This document shows positions 9,332-18,040 of a stretch of DNA of 64,000 bases, in pieces. The first letter of the stretch is position 1, and each line of letters opens with the position of its first letter. The notes below the pieces were generated by a model. That model did no database searches. It was not told where the DNA came from and saw only the letters and a program-made list of their open reading frames with translations. Both the position numbers and the translations under genes were made by a program. The DNA comes from a virus. The stretch lies in the IMG/VR virus record IMGVR_UViG_3300021478_000016, positions 78,433 through 142,432 of that record; one strand, given 5' to 3'.

Positions 9332-9856
9332 ATGTCGACGGTCCAGAGAGTCAACTTCACCCCGGTGTCGGACGTTCTCCCCATCACGCGGAGGGACTTC
9401 GCACTGGCCGACCCGACCCTGGCGAACCCCTTCAACGCCACCGCCCTGATCGACGGGGAGTGGGTCACGCTGAACTCGAGCTACCAGATCCAGCGGCCGA
9501 TGAGCATCTCGGCGGCCGGCAACGCGGCAACGGCTCGCAGCTTCCCCCTCTGGGCGGAGAAGGGTCGCTACGACGTCCAGGCCAACTCGGGTCGCAAGAT
9601 GCCGGTCATCTGGCTCGGCGAGTCCGAGTGGGACACGCGCATCTTCGACGCGACGGCCGTCGTCGGTTCGGGTGCGGCCATCACGACCGTCCTCCAGCCG
9701 CTCAAGGTCGCTTCCGTCACCATCGGCGGCGTCATCTACTCGGGCCTCGTCGGCTCGGGCGGGTCGGCGGACAGCAACCCCATCGTCGGCTACGTCACCC
9801 GGCTGCCCGCCAACAACGGTGGTCAGCTTCGTTTCCGTACGGGCTACCGCCAGTAA
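9332..9856 (+). CDS. putative capsid decoration/stabilisation protein
   Basis: A 174-residue, beta-strand-rich, Gly/Ser/Thr-rich protein with almost no charged helix, starting after 'AGGAGGAAGAG'. It lies directly before the major capsid gene in the place where head-decoration proteins are usual. The sequence 'VTIGGVIYSGLVGSGG' and an aromatic/Arg C-terminus fit an extended beta protein. A decoration role is inferred from composition and neighbourhood; a short head fibre is the alternative. Confidence 0.55.
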   Translation: MSTVQRVNFTPVSDVLPITRRDFALADPTLANPFNATALIDGEWVTLNSSYQIQRPMSISAAGNAATARSFPLWAEKGRYDVQANSGRKMPVIWLGESEWDTRIFDATAVVGSGAAITTVLQPLKVASVTIGGVIYSGLVGSGGSADSNPIVGYVTRLPANNGGQLRFRTGYRQ

Positions 9857-9898
9857 GCGGGAGACCCAGGGCTGAACAGAAGGAGCAAGGAGAAAGCC

Positions 9899-11023
9899 AT
9901 GAGCGTCCCCGCGAGAGTCATGAACGACCTCTTCACGCAGAAGCTCGGCACTGCGGAAGGCAAGGAGAAGATCGCCGAGTACGGCGGCACATACGTGCGC
10001 GACCGTCTGCGTGAGGTGAGCTACGCGCGGAAGGTCATTCCGCCGCAGCAGGTCACTCGCGCGGACTGCCAGCGGTCGGTCAACCACGACACGCTGGTGA
10101 AGATCGTGGACGTCGAGCCGCAGAGCCGCGCGCTCACGCTCACGTTCCGTGGTCAGCCGACGGCCCGCTTCATCCGCGGTCCGAAGGCCGAGGTCGCCTT
10201 CTTCACCGTCTCCTCGGAGATGTTCCAGAAGACGGAGCAGGAGCTTCTCGCCTACGAGATGCCCATCACCAAGATCATCGAGGACAACTCGGTGAAGGAC
10301 ATCCAGGAGATCGAGGACCGCGAGTTCACGATCAACATCGAGGCGGCGGTTCAGGCGCTCCAGCAGCAGGCCAACGGCGGCGCGGTGACGACGCTCAACG
10401 CGGCGTCCATCCATGCCGGCACGGTGGTCGAGTTCTCCGTCCGCAAGGGCGAGCTCGCGCGCAACTCGACGCTCGCGGGCAGCGCCACCGTCCTGCCCAT
10501 CCAGCGGCCGGACCTCGTGAACCTCTTCAAGCTGCTGGACGGCAACAGGCTGCGCTCCGAGCGCGTCCTGATGACGGAGGTCGACTGGGACGATCTGCTC
10601 CAGTGGACGGTCGAGGACTTCGGCGACCGGCTCCAGTCGGAGACGGCCGTGGACGGCTACAAGTACAACACGCTGCTCGGCCGCGCGTACATCCGCACGG
10701 TCAAGACGGACATCCTCCGTCCGGGCAACGTGTACGTCTTCACCCGTCCGGAGTTCTTCGGGAAGTTCTACGTCCTGAACAACTCGAAGTTCTACATCGA
10801 CAAGATCGCGAACATGATCACCTTCCAGGCATGGGAGGACATCGCGATCGGCATTCTCAACATCGCCGCCGTGCGCAAGCTCGAGCTCTACTCGGGCGAC
10901 GCGACGACGAACAACGCGGACGGCATCCTCGCGTCCGTGATTCCCGTGACGGAGGACCAGCTCGGTGCGGTGAACAACCAGGTCGACGCCGGCCTCCAGT
11001 TCCCGCAGGTCCAGCAGTTCTGA
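9899..11023 (+). CDS. major capsid protein (HK97 fold)
   Basis: The 374-residue shell protein. It starts at ATG after 'AAGGAGAAAG'. The pattern fits HK97-fold capsid proteins: a helical N-terminus, 'YARKVIPPQQVTRADCQRSV', a long spine helix around 'DIQEIEDREFTINIEAAVQA', and a late P-domain-like end 'AWEDIAIGILNIAAVRKLEL'. It is flanked by decoration candidate and terminator, so it can be made at high level. The sequence shows no obvious large N-terminal delta domain; scaffolding may therefore come from one of the upstream Ala/Lys-rich proteins. Confidence 0.85.
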   Translation: MSVPARVMNDLFTQKLGTAEGKEKIAEYGGTYVRDRLREVSYARKVIPPQQVTRADCQRSVNHDTLVKIVDVEPQSRALTLTFRGQPTARFIRGPKAEVAFFTVSSEMFQKTEQELLAYEMPITKIIEDNSVKDIQEIEDREFTINIEAAVQALQQQANGGAVTTLNAASIHAGTVVEFSVRKGELARNSTLAGSATVLPIQRPDLVNLFKLLDGNRLRSERVLMTEVDWDDLLQWTVEDFGDRLQSETAVDGYKYNTLLGRAYIRTVKTDILRPGNVYVFTRPEFFGKFYVLNNSKFYIDKIANMITFQAWEDIAIGILNIAAVRKLELYSGDATTNNADGILASVIPVTEDQLGAVNNQVDAGLQFPQVQQF

Positions 11024-11045
11024 GCATCCTCCCCCAAGCAGGGCC

Positions 11046-11090
11046 GAACGGGCGCCGGTTGCCGCATGGCGCCGACGCCCGTTCTGCTTT
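11046..11090 (+). terminator. rho-independent-type terminator after capsid gene
   Basis: Arms GAACGGGCG (11046-11054) and CGCCCGTTC (11076-11084) pair perfectly, and three more pairs close the stem after one mismatch. A short T tract (CTTT) follows. It probably attenuates transcription between the capsid gene and the connector genes. Confidence 0.6.
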
Positions 11091-11102
11091 GGAGGCCACG
11101 AC

Positions 11103-11711
11103 ATGTTCCAGATCCACAACGTTGCGCATCACCCGAAGACACGTCTCGTCCGGGCAGCGGCTCCGGTCCATGCTCGCCACAAGCAGTACATCCTGAAGAC
11201 GCAGCGCCGGCTCATTCCGAACAGGCCCATCGCAGTCACGGAAGACGAGCTGACCGAGAACCTCGAGGAGCTCAAGGCGCTCGAAGCACGAGGCATCATC
11301 GAGTGCCGACTGGCCTCTGGTGAGCTCGTGGACCTGAAGACCTTCACGGTCACAGGGTCGCTGCCGGACACCAGCAAGCCCAGGTTCCGGCAGGACAGTG
11401 CGCAGAACGACCCTCCTCGCGGCAAGAGTGCGGTCTTCACGTCCGACACCACCGAGGAGATCGCCGTGAAGGAGGGAGAGCACGCCGGCGGTGGCATGAC
11501 CGAAGAGGCCATGGCGGAAGCTGCTCTGGAGCAGGGTCTTCCCCCTCTCCCCGAGGAGCTCCAGCATCTCGAAGACGAGCCGAAGCAGGCCTCAGCGCCC
11601 GTGCCCGAGGGCAACGCCTTCGGGGGTCCTTCACCGGAGGGTGTGGACGAGGACGAGCCGGAGCAGGAGCACAAGGAACAGCCGAAGGCCAAGAAGCGTC
11701 CCCGGAGGTAA
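11103..11711 (+). CDS. hypothetical protein with acidic disordered tail
   Basis: This 202-residue protein starts after GGAGG, directly downstream of the capsid terminator. The first 85 residues look folded (a basic start, then 'VTEDELTENLEELKALEARG' and 'SGELVDLKTFTV'). The second half is Glu/Pro-rich and ends in a Lys/Arg cluster. It may be a head-tail joining or head-surface protein by position, but nothing in the sequence identifies it. Confidence 0.55.
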   Translation: MFQIHNVAHHPKTRLVRAAAPVHARHKQYILKTQRRLIPNRPIAVTEDELTENLEELKALEARGIIECRLASGELVDLKTFTVTGSLPDTSKPRFRQDSAQNDPPRGKSAVFTSDTTEEIAVKEGEHAGGGMTEEAMAEAALEQGLPPLPEELQHLEDEPKQASAPVPEGNAFGGPSPEGVDEDEPEQEHKEQPKAKKRPRR

Positions 11712-11714
11712 GCG

Positions 11715-12215
11715 GTGGCTCTCGAAGGCATCCCCCAGTCGACTCCGTGCATGCGCAGCTTCGTTGCGACTGCGCGCGAGTACATGAGAGATCACCCCGA
11801 GTTGAACCGGTTGGTCCGAGGGGAGGAGTCCAGTGACCGGCAGATTGCCTGGGCGGTTCTGGATGCGCTCTCGAGCTTCAACGGCACGCCTCCTCTCACG
11901 GCCTACATCCTCGACGAGCTGCTCATGCGCAACCAACATCACCTGCTCTTGCGCATGACCATCATCGCTCTTCTCGAGAGCGTGGCGCTTCTCCAGGTCC
12001 GCAACCACATCAACTACTCGAACGGAGGCATCAACGTCGGCGTCAACGACAAGGCACCGATGATCCTCCAGTGGCTCCAGTACTACAAGGCCTACACGGA
12101 GCAGCTCAAGCTCCGGGTGAAGGTGGCGCTCAACATCGAGAGCATTCTGGGGCCCAGCAACAGCGGCGTTCACAGTGAGCTGTGGGCCGTCAACGCGACC
12201 TACGCTGCCTACTGA
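11715..12215 (+). CDS. putative head-tail connector/virion protein
   Basis: A 166-residue protein with a GTG start 5 nt after GGAGGT; there is no better ATG. It is mostly helical, with a hydrophobic core helix 'LLLRMTIIALLESVALLQV', then 'NHINYSNGGINVGVNDKAP' and a helix with many Tyr and Lys. Proteins of this type occur in the head-completion clusters of large myoviruses, but I cannot give a precise family. The next gene begins 9 nt later. Confidence 0.5.
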   Translation: MALEGIPQSTPCMRSFVATAREYMRDHPELNRLVRGEESSDRQIAWAVLDALSSFNGTPPLTAYILDELLMRNQHHLLLRMTIIALLESVALLQVRNHINYSNGGINVGVNDKAPMILQWLQYYKAYTEQLKLRVKVALNIESILGPSNSGVHSELWAVNATYAAY

Positions 12216-12224
12216 GGTGGAGAG

Positions 12225-12728
12225 ATGCTCAAGGTCTACAAGTTTCGGGAGATGGATGAGATCATCGCTTTTCTCAGCGGTGCAGTCTTCGGCACGGACG
12301 TCTCGTTCTTCCGCCAGGCCATCGTCAACGGGTCAGCCGGGTACAAGGTGGCGCCCTCGCTCGTCGGGCTCACGTTCAAGACCAAGTCCCCCGGCCCAGC
12401 AGGTACCTGTACCTTCGTCGCCGGCGCTGATACGGCTGGAGGTCGTCTGACTCCCGCTGAGATCAAGACGCAGATCGAGGCAGGCATCTCCGGTCTCAAG
12501 GTGACCTTCTTCGAGGGTCGCCTTGCTATCGCCGAGGCAACGCCCGCAAGCGGCGTGACGGTGGACCACACCGGCACGTCGAACGTCGCACTCGGTTTCG
12601 ACACGAACGCCGACGTCGTGGGCAAGTTCTTCAACTCGCCCTTCAGTGGAGCGCCTCCGACGACGCCGTACATGGTCCAGGCGTACTCGGTGAACGACAA
12701 CATGCACGTGGTCTACACTTGGGAGTGA
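12225..12728 (+). CDS. hypothetical virion protein (167 aa)
   Basis: It starts after 'GAGGTGGAG'. It has a short N-terminal helix, then a long series of beta strands with Gly and Thr ('LVGLTFKTKSPGPAGTCTF', 'TFFEGRLAIAEATPASGVTV'), ending in 'MVQAYSVNDNMHVVYTWE'. The composition fits a beta-sandwich virion or neck protein. It is co-transcribed with the large ferritin-like fusion protein downstream. No family recognised. Confidence 0.5.
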   Translation: MLKVYKFREMDEIIAFLSGAVFGTDVSFFRQAIVNGSAGYKVAPSLVGLTFKTKSPGPAGTCTFVAGADTAGGRLTPAEIKTQIEAGISGLKVTFFEGRLAIAEATPASGVTVDHTGTSNVALGFDTNADVVGKFFNSPFSGAPPTTPYMVQAYSVNDNMHVVYTWE

Positions 12729-12736
12729 GGCTCAAG

Positions 12737-15106
12737 ATGGCGACGGCATTCGACCCCATGTTCCGGCAGGGCCCTTCGATGGGCGAGGGTGCGGACTTCT
12801 TCCTCAAGCTGAAGAAGTTCGCGGAAGATCCGGCGACGGGTCCGGCGGAGCCGATGGCTTCGTCGGGAGCTCCGTTCCAGGACCAGGTCCTCGAGCTGAT
12901 GCTCAACATGGTCCAGAACGAGTTCAAGACCATGCTCGCCTACAAGACCTACGCGCAGACGCTGCGTGGGCCCGAGCACTTCGGTGTGGCGAAGGAGTTC
13001 GAGGAGCATGCCGAGAACGAGATCGAGCATGCCGACTTCTTGCTCCGCCGTCTCTCGGTGCTGATGGGTGGTCCGGTGCCGGTGCCGGACATCCCAGCTC
13101 CCGAGCCTCTCGACTCCTGCGAGGACATCATTCATGCGATGATCGCCATGGAGCAGGAGGGCATCAAGAACTGGCAGAACCTCCTCTCGATGCTGGGCGA
13201 CAACCCGACGAAGTACAAGGTCGAGGAGTTCCTGGCGCGGGAGCTGCACCATGTCGACGAGCTCTTCCAGCTTCTTCCCTCCGAGACCGCGCAGGCGCAG
13301 CAACCGCAGCCTGGTGGCTCCACTTCTGCTCCTCCTGCTGCTCCTCCTGCTGCTCCTCCTGCTGCTGAACAGCCCGAAGCTCCGCCGGCTACTCCTCAAG
13401 CTGGTGATGGACCTCAGGCCGGGCAGCCGCCCGGTCTGAAGCTCTCGAGCGTCAAGACCGCTGCGCGTCAGCGCTTCACGCGGGACGACAAGGGAAACAT
13501 CGTTCAGATCCCCGCTCGCTACGAGGGCAACCCCGAAGACCCGGGCTCGTTCTCGAGCGCCCTCGACGAGGCGTTCAAGTACGCGTGCAAGACCGCCGGC
13601 ATCAAGATCCCCGCTCCATCCCACGACAGCACCAAGGGCAGCTCCGAAGCCAAGACGCCGAACGGTGCCCAGAACCTCGACGTCTTCGACGCCGGCGGCA
13701 AGGAGGCATCCAACACGGGCCTCGGCAAGCCGCCGGTCGTCCCGATGGAGAACGAGCCGACGAGCGACGCGAAGGATCCGCAGGAGGAGACGAAGCAGGC
13801 AGCCGCTGCTCCCGAGCATCTTCGCAAGGCGAAGGAACGCGGTGAGGCCAATGCTGTCGCGCGCTCCACGCAGATGAAGGGTCAGCGCGGAGAGCTCTAC
13901 GGAGACCTCGTCGGCCGCCTTCTCGGCGGTGCTGCTGGTTGGAAGGCGGGCAAGACTCTCGCTGGCAAGAGTGGAAGCACGCTCGCTCGCGTCATGGGGG
14001 TCGGCATGGCCCAGGCTGCGGGCGGCCGGGTGGGGAAGCAGATCGGGAGAGAGGCCGACGCTGCACGCGCCAAGAAGAAGTACGGCGCAGCCCTCATCGA
14101 GAGCCTGCCGTCCTTCCTCAAGACCGCCCTCGAGGACGAGATGAACATGCTCGCCCAAGAGCAGGCGGCAGAGCAGGCGGAGATGGCCAACGCCGGCCGC
14201 TTCTACGCGACCCGCGCGCAAGAGCACGCGCAGGCCCGACAGGCGCTCGAGCAGCAGCTCCAGCAGGCGCAGTCGGACCTGGAGCAGAAGGAGACGTCGA
14301 TCCAGCAGATGCAGGAGGCCATGGCCGCCAACTCGTCGGCTGCGAGCGAGTCCACGACCAGCGCCATGCTCCAGGCCGTCAACTCGAATACACAGGCCAT
14401 CCAGCAACGGCAGCTCGCCTCCGACGCGGCCAACGCGAACATGACCCTGCGCGACCAGCTCCGTCAGCTCGCCGACGGACCGAGCGACGGCAACCCGCAG
14501 GGCCCCGGTGACATCCAGGGTGCCGTCCAGGGACCCTCAGGCGGCCCGACCTCCGGCAACGGGGAGAAGGAGCTCCAGGACGGTCCGGGCAGCGCCCCGC
14601 CGGCTGGCGAGAGCAACGCCTACCAGCCCATCCAGAGCCCCGAGAGCGGGCTAGCCAAGGGCGAGCCTGGACGCGTCGTGGGCATCGCCGGCGACAGCCG
14701 GCAGCCCTCCACGCCCTCGGCCTACAAGGACGGCGGGCAGGGCAAGCAGGCGGGCCTCCAGCTCCCGCCGGACGTCAAGGCGAAGCTCCGCGGCATGGGT
14801 CTGGGCGCCGCGGCCGGGGCCGGCGTGCTCGGTGGGGCGACGGCCATCGAGGCGGCACGGGGACCCGGACCGGTGCGCGAGAAGGTGGAGAAGCTCGAGG
14901 CGAAGCCGGAGAGTTTCCGCAACTCGATGCAGACCGCGCAGGCGAAGGGGCATCTCGCGTTCCGCGAGGCAGTGGCAGAGCATCCGGTAGCCGCGACGGC
15001 GGCCTCGATGCTTCCTGGTGCTGCGCTCGGGGCATCTCTCGGTCCGGCGGCGGTGAGCGCCGGCAAGAAGGTCATCCAGAACATCAAGGCGCTCCGCGCT
15101 CAGTGA
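12737..15106 (+). CDS. ferritin-like di-iron domain fused to a large virion protein
   Basis: A 789-residue product from ATG 12737 (a GTGAGG site precedes it; upstream TTG/GTG codons are poorer). Residues 45-182 form a four-helix ferritin-like domain. All six classical di-iron ligands are in place: Glu62 ('QNEF'), Glu95/His98 ('ENEIEH'), Glu139 ('AMEQ') and Glu169/His172 ('ARELHH'). The Glu62-Glu95 interval of 33 residues matches bacterioferritin. A Pro/Ala linker (about 195-232) leads to 'SALDEAFKYACK', glycine-zipper segments near 390-440 and 690-710, a coiled coil at about 470-560 and a disordered Gly/Pro stretch. It lies between connector and tail genes, so it is probably carried in the virion. 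Iron binding or oxidation is inferred from ligands, not shown. Confidence 0.8.
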   Translation: MATAFDPMFRQGPSMGEGADFFLKLKKFAEDPATGPAEPMASSGAPFQDQVLELMLNMVQNEFKTMLAYKTYAQTLRGPEHFGVAKEFEEHAENEIEHADFLLRRLSVLMGGPVPVPDIPAPEPLDSCEDIIHAMIAMEQEGIKNWQNLLSMLGDNPTKYKVEEFLARELHHVDELFQLLPSETAQAQQPQPGGSTSAPPAAPPAAPPAAEQPEAPPATPQAGDGPQAGQPPGLKLSSVKTAARQRFTRDDKGNIVQIPARYEGNPEDPGSFSSALDEAFKYACKTAGIKIPAPSHDSTKGSSEAKTPNGAQNLDVFDAGGKEASNTGLGKPPVVPMENEPTSDAKDPQEETKQAAAAPEHLRKAKERGEANAVARSTQMKGQRGELYGDLVGRLLGGAAGWKAGKTLAGKSGSTLARVMGVGMAQAAGGRVGKQIGREADAARAKKKYGAALIESLPSFLKTALEDEMNMLAQEQAAEQAEMANAGRFYATRAQEHAQARQALEQQLQQAQSDLEQKETSIQQMQEAMAANSSAASESTTSAMLQAVNSNTQAIQQRQLASDAANANMTLRDQLRQLADGPSDGNPQGPGDIQGAVQGPSGGPTSGNGEKELQDGPGSAPPAGESNAYQPIQSPESGLAKGEPGRVVGIAGDSRQPSTPSAYKDGGQGKQAGLQLPPDVKAKLRGMGLGAAAGAGVLGGATAIEAARGPGPVREKVEKLEAKPESFRNSMQTAQAKGHLAFREAVAEHPVAATAASMLPGAALGASLGPAAVSAGKKVIQNIKALRAQ

Positions 15107-15113
15107 GGAGATC

Positions 15114-16118
15114 ATGCTCGACTCGTTCCTGGCAGCCGCCTACGACAACACGAAGAAGAACGAGGAGAAGCGCGCGATGGTCGACGCGCTCAAGAAGTTG
15201 CCGGCGCCCTTCCTCGCGAAGCTCGCGAGTCGAGAGGTGAAGCTCGGCGACATCTTCAGCGCCCCGAACTGTTCCAAAGACGGCGACGAGAGCTGGCTCG
15301 GCAAGTTCAAGGGCACGCCGCTGGCAGAGCAGGCGATGCAGCTCGAACAGGCCGAGCTCCAGCTCGAGATGCAGCGACTCGAGAACCAGCAGCAGAGCCG
15401 GGCGGAGAGCCAGGCCAGCAACTCGATCTGGGACCAGCAAGACCAGCTCCGCCTCCAGAAGAAGCTCCTCGAGCTTCAGCTCTACCAGATGGAGCTCGAG
15501 GGGGAGCATGCAGCCATGGCACCACCCGCGACCGTCGACACTCAGAAGAAGAAGCCGATCCCGGAGGCAGGCAATCCGGGTGCTGGCTCGATGGGCCCGG
15601 AGGCCGAGAACAGCGAAGAGAACATGGCTCCGGTGGGCACTCGGGGTCCCGGCGATGCCAAGACGGCTTCGCTGAAGAAGCTCAGCGAGAGCCCGATGGG
15701 CAAGATCGCCGACGCCTGGGGTCGTGAGCTCGCACGCTCCGACATGCAGAAGACCGCCCTGCCCTCGATGGGCACTCTCGCCGGCGCCGGCAAGAGCATG
15801 CTCTCGGGCGCCAAGGGCATCTGGGGCGCTCTGCCGTCAGCTCAGAAGACCAAGATGCTCGGCGGTGCTGCGGTGGGTGCTCTCGGTGGTGCAGCAGCGA
15901 CCGGCCACGATCAACAGGGCTTCCACCCGCTGCGCGCCATCGGCGGAGCTCTCGGAGGCGCTGCCCTCGGCGGTGCCGCAGGCGGGGCGGCGCACAACAT
16001 CGCCGAGAAGGGTCTCGCCGGCGGCATCTCGCAGAGCGTGCAGCAGGGCAAGAACATCGGTGGCTTCCTCGCTGGGCAGGCCCGCGCTGCGATGCCGGGC
16101 CTCTCCCCAAAAGTCTGA
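15114..16118 (+). CDS. putative virion protein: coiled coil plus glycine zipper
   Basis: The 334-residue protein opens with 'MLDSFLAAAYDNTKK', echoing the start of the protein at 6722. Then 'MVDALKKLPAPFLAKLASR', a long Gln/Glu/Leu coiled coil at about 75-140, a disordered linker, and a C-terminal Gly/Ala hydrophobic run with repeats such as 'GGALGGAALGGAAGGAAH'. It is transcribed with the ferritin fusion and shares its architecture (coiled coil, linker, small-residue hydrophobic segment). An internal or ejection protein is one possibility. Confidence 0.55.
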   Translation: MLDSFLAAAYDNTKKNEEKRAMVDALKKLPAPFLAKLASREVKLGDIFSAPNCSKDGDESWLGKFKGTPLAEQAMQLEQAELQLEMQRLENQQQSRAESQASNSIWDQQDQLRLQKKLLELQLYQMELEGEHAAMAPPATVDTQKKKPIPEAGNPGAGSMGPEAENSEENMAPVGTRGPGDAKTASLKKLSESPMGKIADAWGRELARSDMQKTALPSMGTLAGAGKSMLSGAKGIWGALPSAQKTKMLGGAAVGALGGAAATGHDQQGFHPLRAIGGALGGAALGGAAGGAAHNIAEKGLAGGISQSVQQGKNIGGFLAGQARAAMPGLSPKV

Positions 16119-16136
16119 CCGGGGTCCCAGCCCCGG
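16119..16136 (+). terminator. short GC hairpin after 15114 gene, possible attenuator
   Basis: CCGGGG and CCCCGG pair perfectly around a 6-nt loop, starting just after the TGA stop. No T tract follows, so it is weaker than a standard terminator. The next 89 nt have no gene. Confidence 0.35.
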
Positions 16137-16225
16137 CTCCCAGTCAGCTCCCAACGGTCGCTCGCGCACCTGCACGTGCCCCCACATCGATGGCACCGAC
16201 ACAACTCGCGCCAGGAGGAACGAAG

Positions 16226-16561
16226 ATGTCCCCGGGAGTAGTCCCCGCTCCCGGCAAGAGCCACTCGCTCGCTGTCGGAGAGAGCTTCCAGAAGATGTAC
16301 GAAGGCCTCGACTCGAACATGCAGAAGACGATCTCCTCTCTGCCTCTCGTGTCGCAAGGCCATCTCAGTCCCGCAGCCGCGCTCAACATCCTGCACTACG
16401 ACAAGAAGCCCGGAGAGCAGCTCGGCGACGTCGTCTCGCGCGTCGCTCTTCCGAGCTCCATCCCCTCAGCGCCTGGTGGGTCCTCGATTCGACCGCGCTC
16501 CATGGCCACCGTCGGCCCGCGCCCACGCAGCTCGTCTGCGTTCGCCACCGGAATCGGATGA
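16226..16561 (+). CDS. hypothetical protein (111 aa)
   Basis: I placed the start at ATG 16226, 5 nt after AGGAGGAA. The product has a helical centre ('VGESFQKMYEGLDSNMQKT') and a Ser/Pro/Arg-rich disordered end. Its TGA overlaps the ATG region of the next gene. No family recognised; the neighbourhood suggests a virion or assembly role. Confidence 0.5.
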   Translation: MSPGVVPAPGKSHSLAVGESFQKMYEGLDSNMQKTISSLPLVSQGHLSPAAALNILHYDKKPGEQLGDVVSRVALPSSIPSAPGGSSIRPRSMATVGPRPRSSSAFATGIG

Positions 16562-16562
16562 C

Positions 16563-17480
16563 ATGCCCGTCTCGATCGAGGTCATCAAGCTCAAGGTTCG
16601 GTCCCTCGACCGGAACCTGATTGAGATCTCCTGGGAGCTCAAGAGCACCCAGGAGGATGTCTTCGACTATCAGTTCCAGATCTACCGCAGTGAGTCGCCG
16701 AGTGGACCCTGGGACATCATCTCGGTCCCCTTCCAGGACGAGTACCTCTTCATCGACAACGCCATCTGGGTCGGAGATCGATGGAGGATGCTGCACTATC
16801 AGGTGCGGGTCATCCACGTTCCGACAGGAGACACGAAGGACTTCGGCCCCGTGACCCAAGAGGCAGAGCCCGACCTCATCGCCCTCGAGCTGCGCCGCCA
16901 CACCCAGCTCCTCTTCCACGAGTACGCTGGTCGCAAGTGCTGGGTCTTGCCGATCCGCACCTTCGGTCCTCGCTGCGAGTGCTGGGACAACCGCCTCCAG
17001 AAGAAGACCCGGTCCCGCTGCGAGCTCTGCTTCGACACCGGCTTCGTGCGAGGGTACCTGTCCCCCATCGAGGTCTGGATGCAGGTCGATCCCTCACCGA
17101 AGACGAACCAGGTGACGAACGTGGGCACGATGCAGCAGTCGAATACGACTGCGCGAGTCGGCTACTACCCGCCGCTCAGACCGAACGACCTCATCGTCGA
17201 ACCGGAGAACCGCCGCTGGCGTGTCATCCAGGTCAACCAGACGGAGCAAGGTCGGGCCGCAGTCCATCAAGAGCTCCAGCTTCACGAGATTCCCCATCGT
17301 GACATCGAGTACGCTGTGCCGCTTCTCTTGGACCAGGCGCTCAAGGACATCTGGTTCTCCCCGCCGCGCAACTTCACGATGCCGACCAATCTCCAGAACG
17401 TGGAAGACACCGACATCCTCGACCCGTTCTCCATCTACCCGGCGCAGATCCCCGACCCCTCCAGCTTCGGTAAGGGATGA
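16563..17480 (+). CDS. neck/connector-type virion protein with FN3-like and zinc-knuckle regions
   Basis: A 305-residue protein whose ATG is 1 nt after the preceding TGA; a longer in-frame extension overlaps the previous gene and is Arg/Pro-rich. The first 100 residues have a fibronectin-III-like strand pattern ('LIEISWELKST', 'FDYQFQIYRSESPSGPWDI', 'YQVRVIHVPTG'). Residues about 137-162 hold a cysteine cluster ('CECWDNRLQKKTRSRCELC') followed by 'FDTGFVRGYLSP', a pattern I associate with structural proteins of large myoviruses. The rest is beta-rich. It lies between the connector genes and the sheath, so a neck or tail-completion role is likely. Confidence 0.6.
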   Translation: MPVSIEVIKLKVRSLDRNLIEISWELKSTQEDVFDYQFQIYRSESPSGPWDIISVPFQDEYLFIDNAIWVGDRWRMLHYQVRVIHVPTGDTKDFGPVTQEAEPDLIALELRRHTQLLFHEYAGRKCWVLPIRTFGPRCECWDNRLQKKTRSRCELCFDTGFVRGYLSPIEVWMQVDPSPKTNQVTNVGTMQQSNTTARVGYYPPLRPNDLIVEPENRRWRVIQVNQTEQGRAAVHQELQLHEIPHRDIEYAVPLLLDQALKDIWFSPPRNFTMPTNLQNVEDTDILDPFSIYPAQIPDPSSFGKG

Positions 17481-17482
17481 CC

Positions 17483-18040
17483 ATGAGCCTCCCCAGCATC
17501 TTCGACTACCTGCCTGAAGAAGGGCCCGGTCTCGTGAAGTCGGCGATGGATGCTGGTCTGCTGACGAAGCTCAAGACCGTCACCAAGAGCACTCCGAAGA
17601 TCAAGTTGAAGTGGGGAGGCAAGGGGCAGTTCAACGCAGATACCTTCAACTCCGAAGCGGCGGCTGCTCGTCCTCTCGTTCGTCCTCTCGAGGTGGCGAG
17701 CGACCCGTTCAAGAAGACTGGGGAGACGAAGAAGGAAGAACCGGTGCCCTTCAGTGGGGCAACGATTCGAGCGGCGCTGAAGACGACGCTCCCGTACATC
17801 GTCGGTGTTCCCATCGGCGCGGTCATCGGCCACGGACTCGGCAAGGGTCTGGACCTGCTCGAGAGAGAGCATGGGGTGCCGGTGACTGGTATGGTGACAA
17901 AGTACGGTCCGACGGCGTTCATGGCTCTTGGCGGTCTTCTGGCTGCTCGAGAGGCTGCTCACAGGAAGGCGGAGAGAGAGGTCTGGAGACGTGCCCACGA
18001 GAGTACCCAGAACGGAGCCGCGGGGAGCGCTACCGAGTAG
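17483..18040 (+). CDS. hypothetical virion protein with hydrophobic segment
   Basis: Two ATGs (17477, 17483) are possible; the second has AAGGG at better spacing. The product begins 'MSLPSIFDYLPEEGPGLVKS' and has a hydrophobic small-residue segment near 107-125 ('IVGVPIGAVIGHGLGKGL'). A second, 'YGPTAFMALGGLLAAREAA', is near 145-163. The C-terminus is charged and helical. It overlaps the following gene by about 50 nt. It resembles the other glycine-zipper proteins of this operon. Confidence 0.5.
   Translation: MSLPSIFDYLPEEGPGLVKSAMDAGLLTKLKTVTKSTPKIKLKWGGKGQFNADTFNSEAAAARPLVRPLEVASDPFKKTGETKKEEPVPFSGATIRAALKTTLPYIVGVPIGAVIGHGLGKGLDLLEREHGVPVTGMVTKYGPTAFMALGGLLAAREAAHRKAEREVWRRAHESTQNGAAGSATE

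Noticed and set aside
8621-11119. An 832-codon open frame on the minus strand over the decoration and capsid genes
   Set aside because: It is rich in Arg, Leu and Val, lies antisense to clearly identified genes with good ribosome sites, and results from the high GC bias at third codon positions.
13320-13375. Tandem CTCCTGCTG-type repeat
   Set aside because: It encodes the Pro/Ala linker after the ferritin-like domain; low-complexity coding sequence, not a regulatory array.
12713-14407. A 564-codon minus-strand frame opposite the ferritin fusion
   Set aside because: Leu/Arg/Ser-rich antisense shadow; the plus strand has the conserved metal ligands and a proper start.
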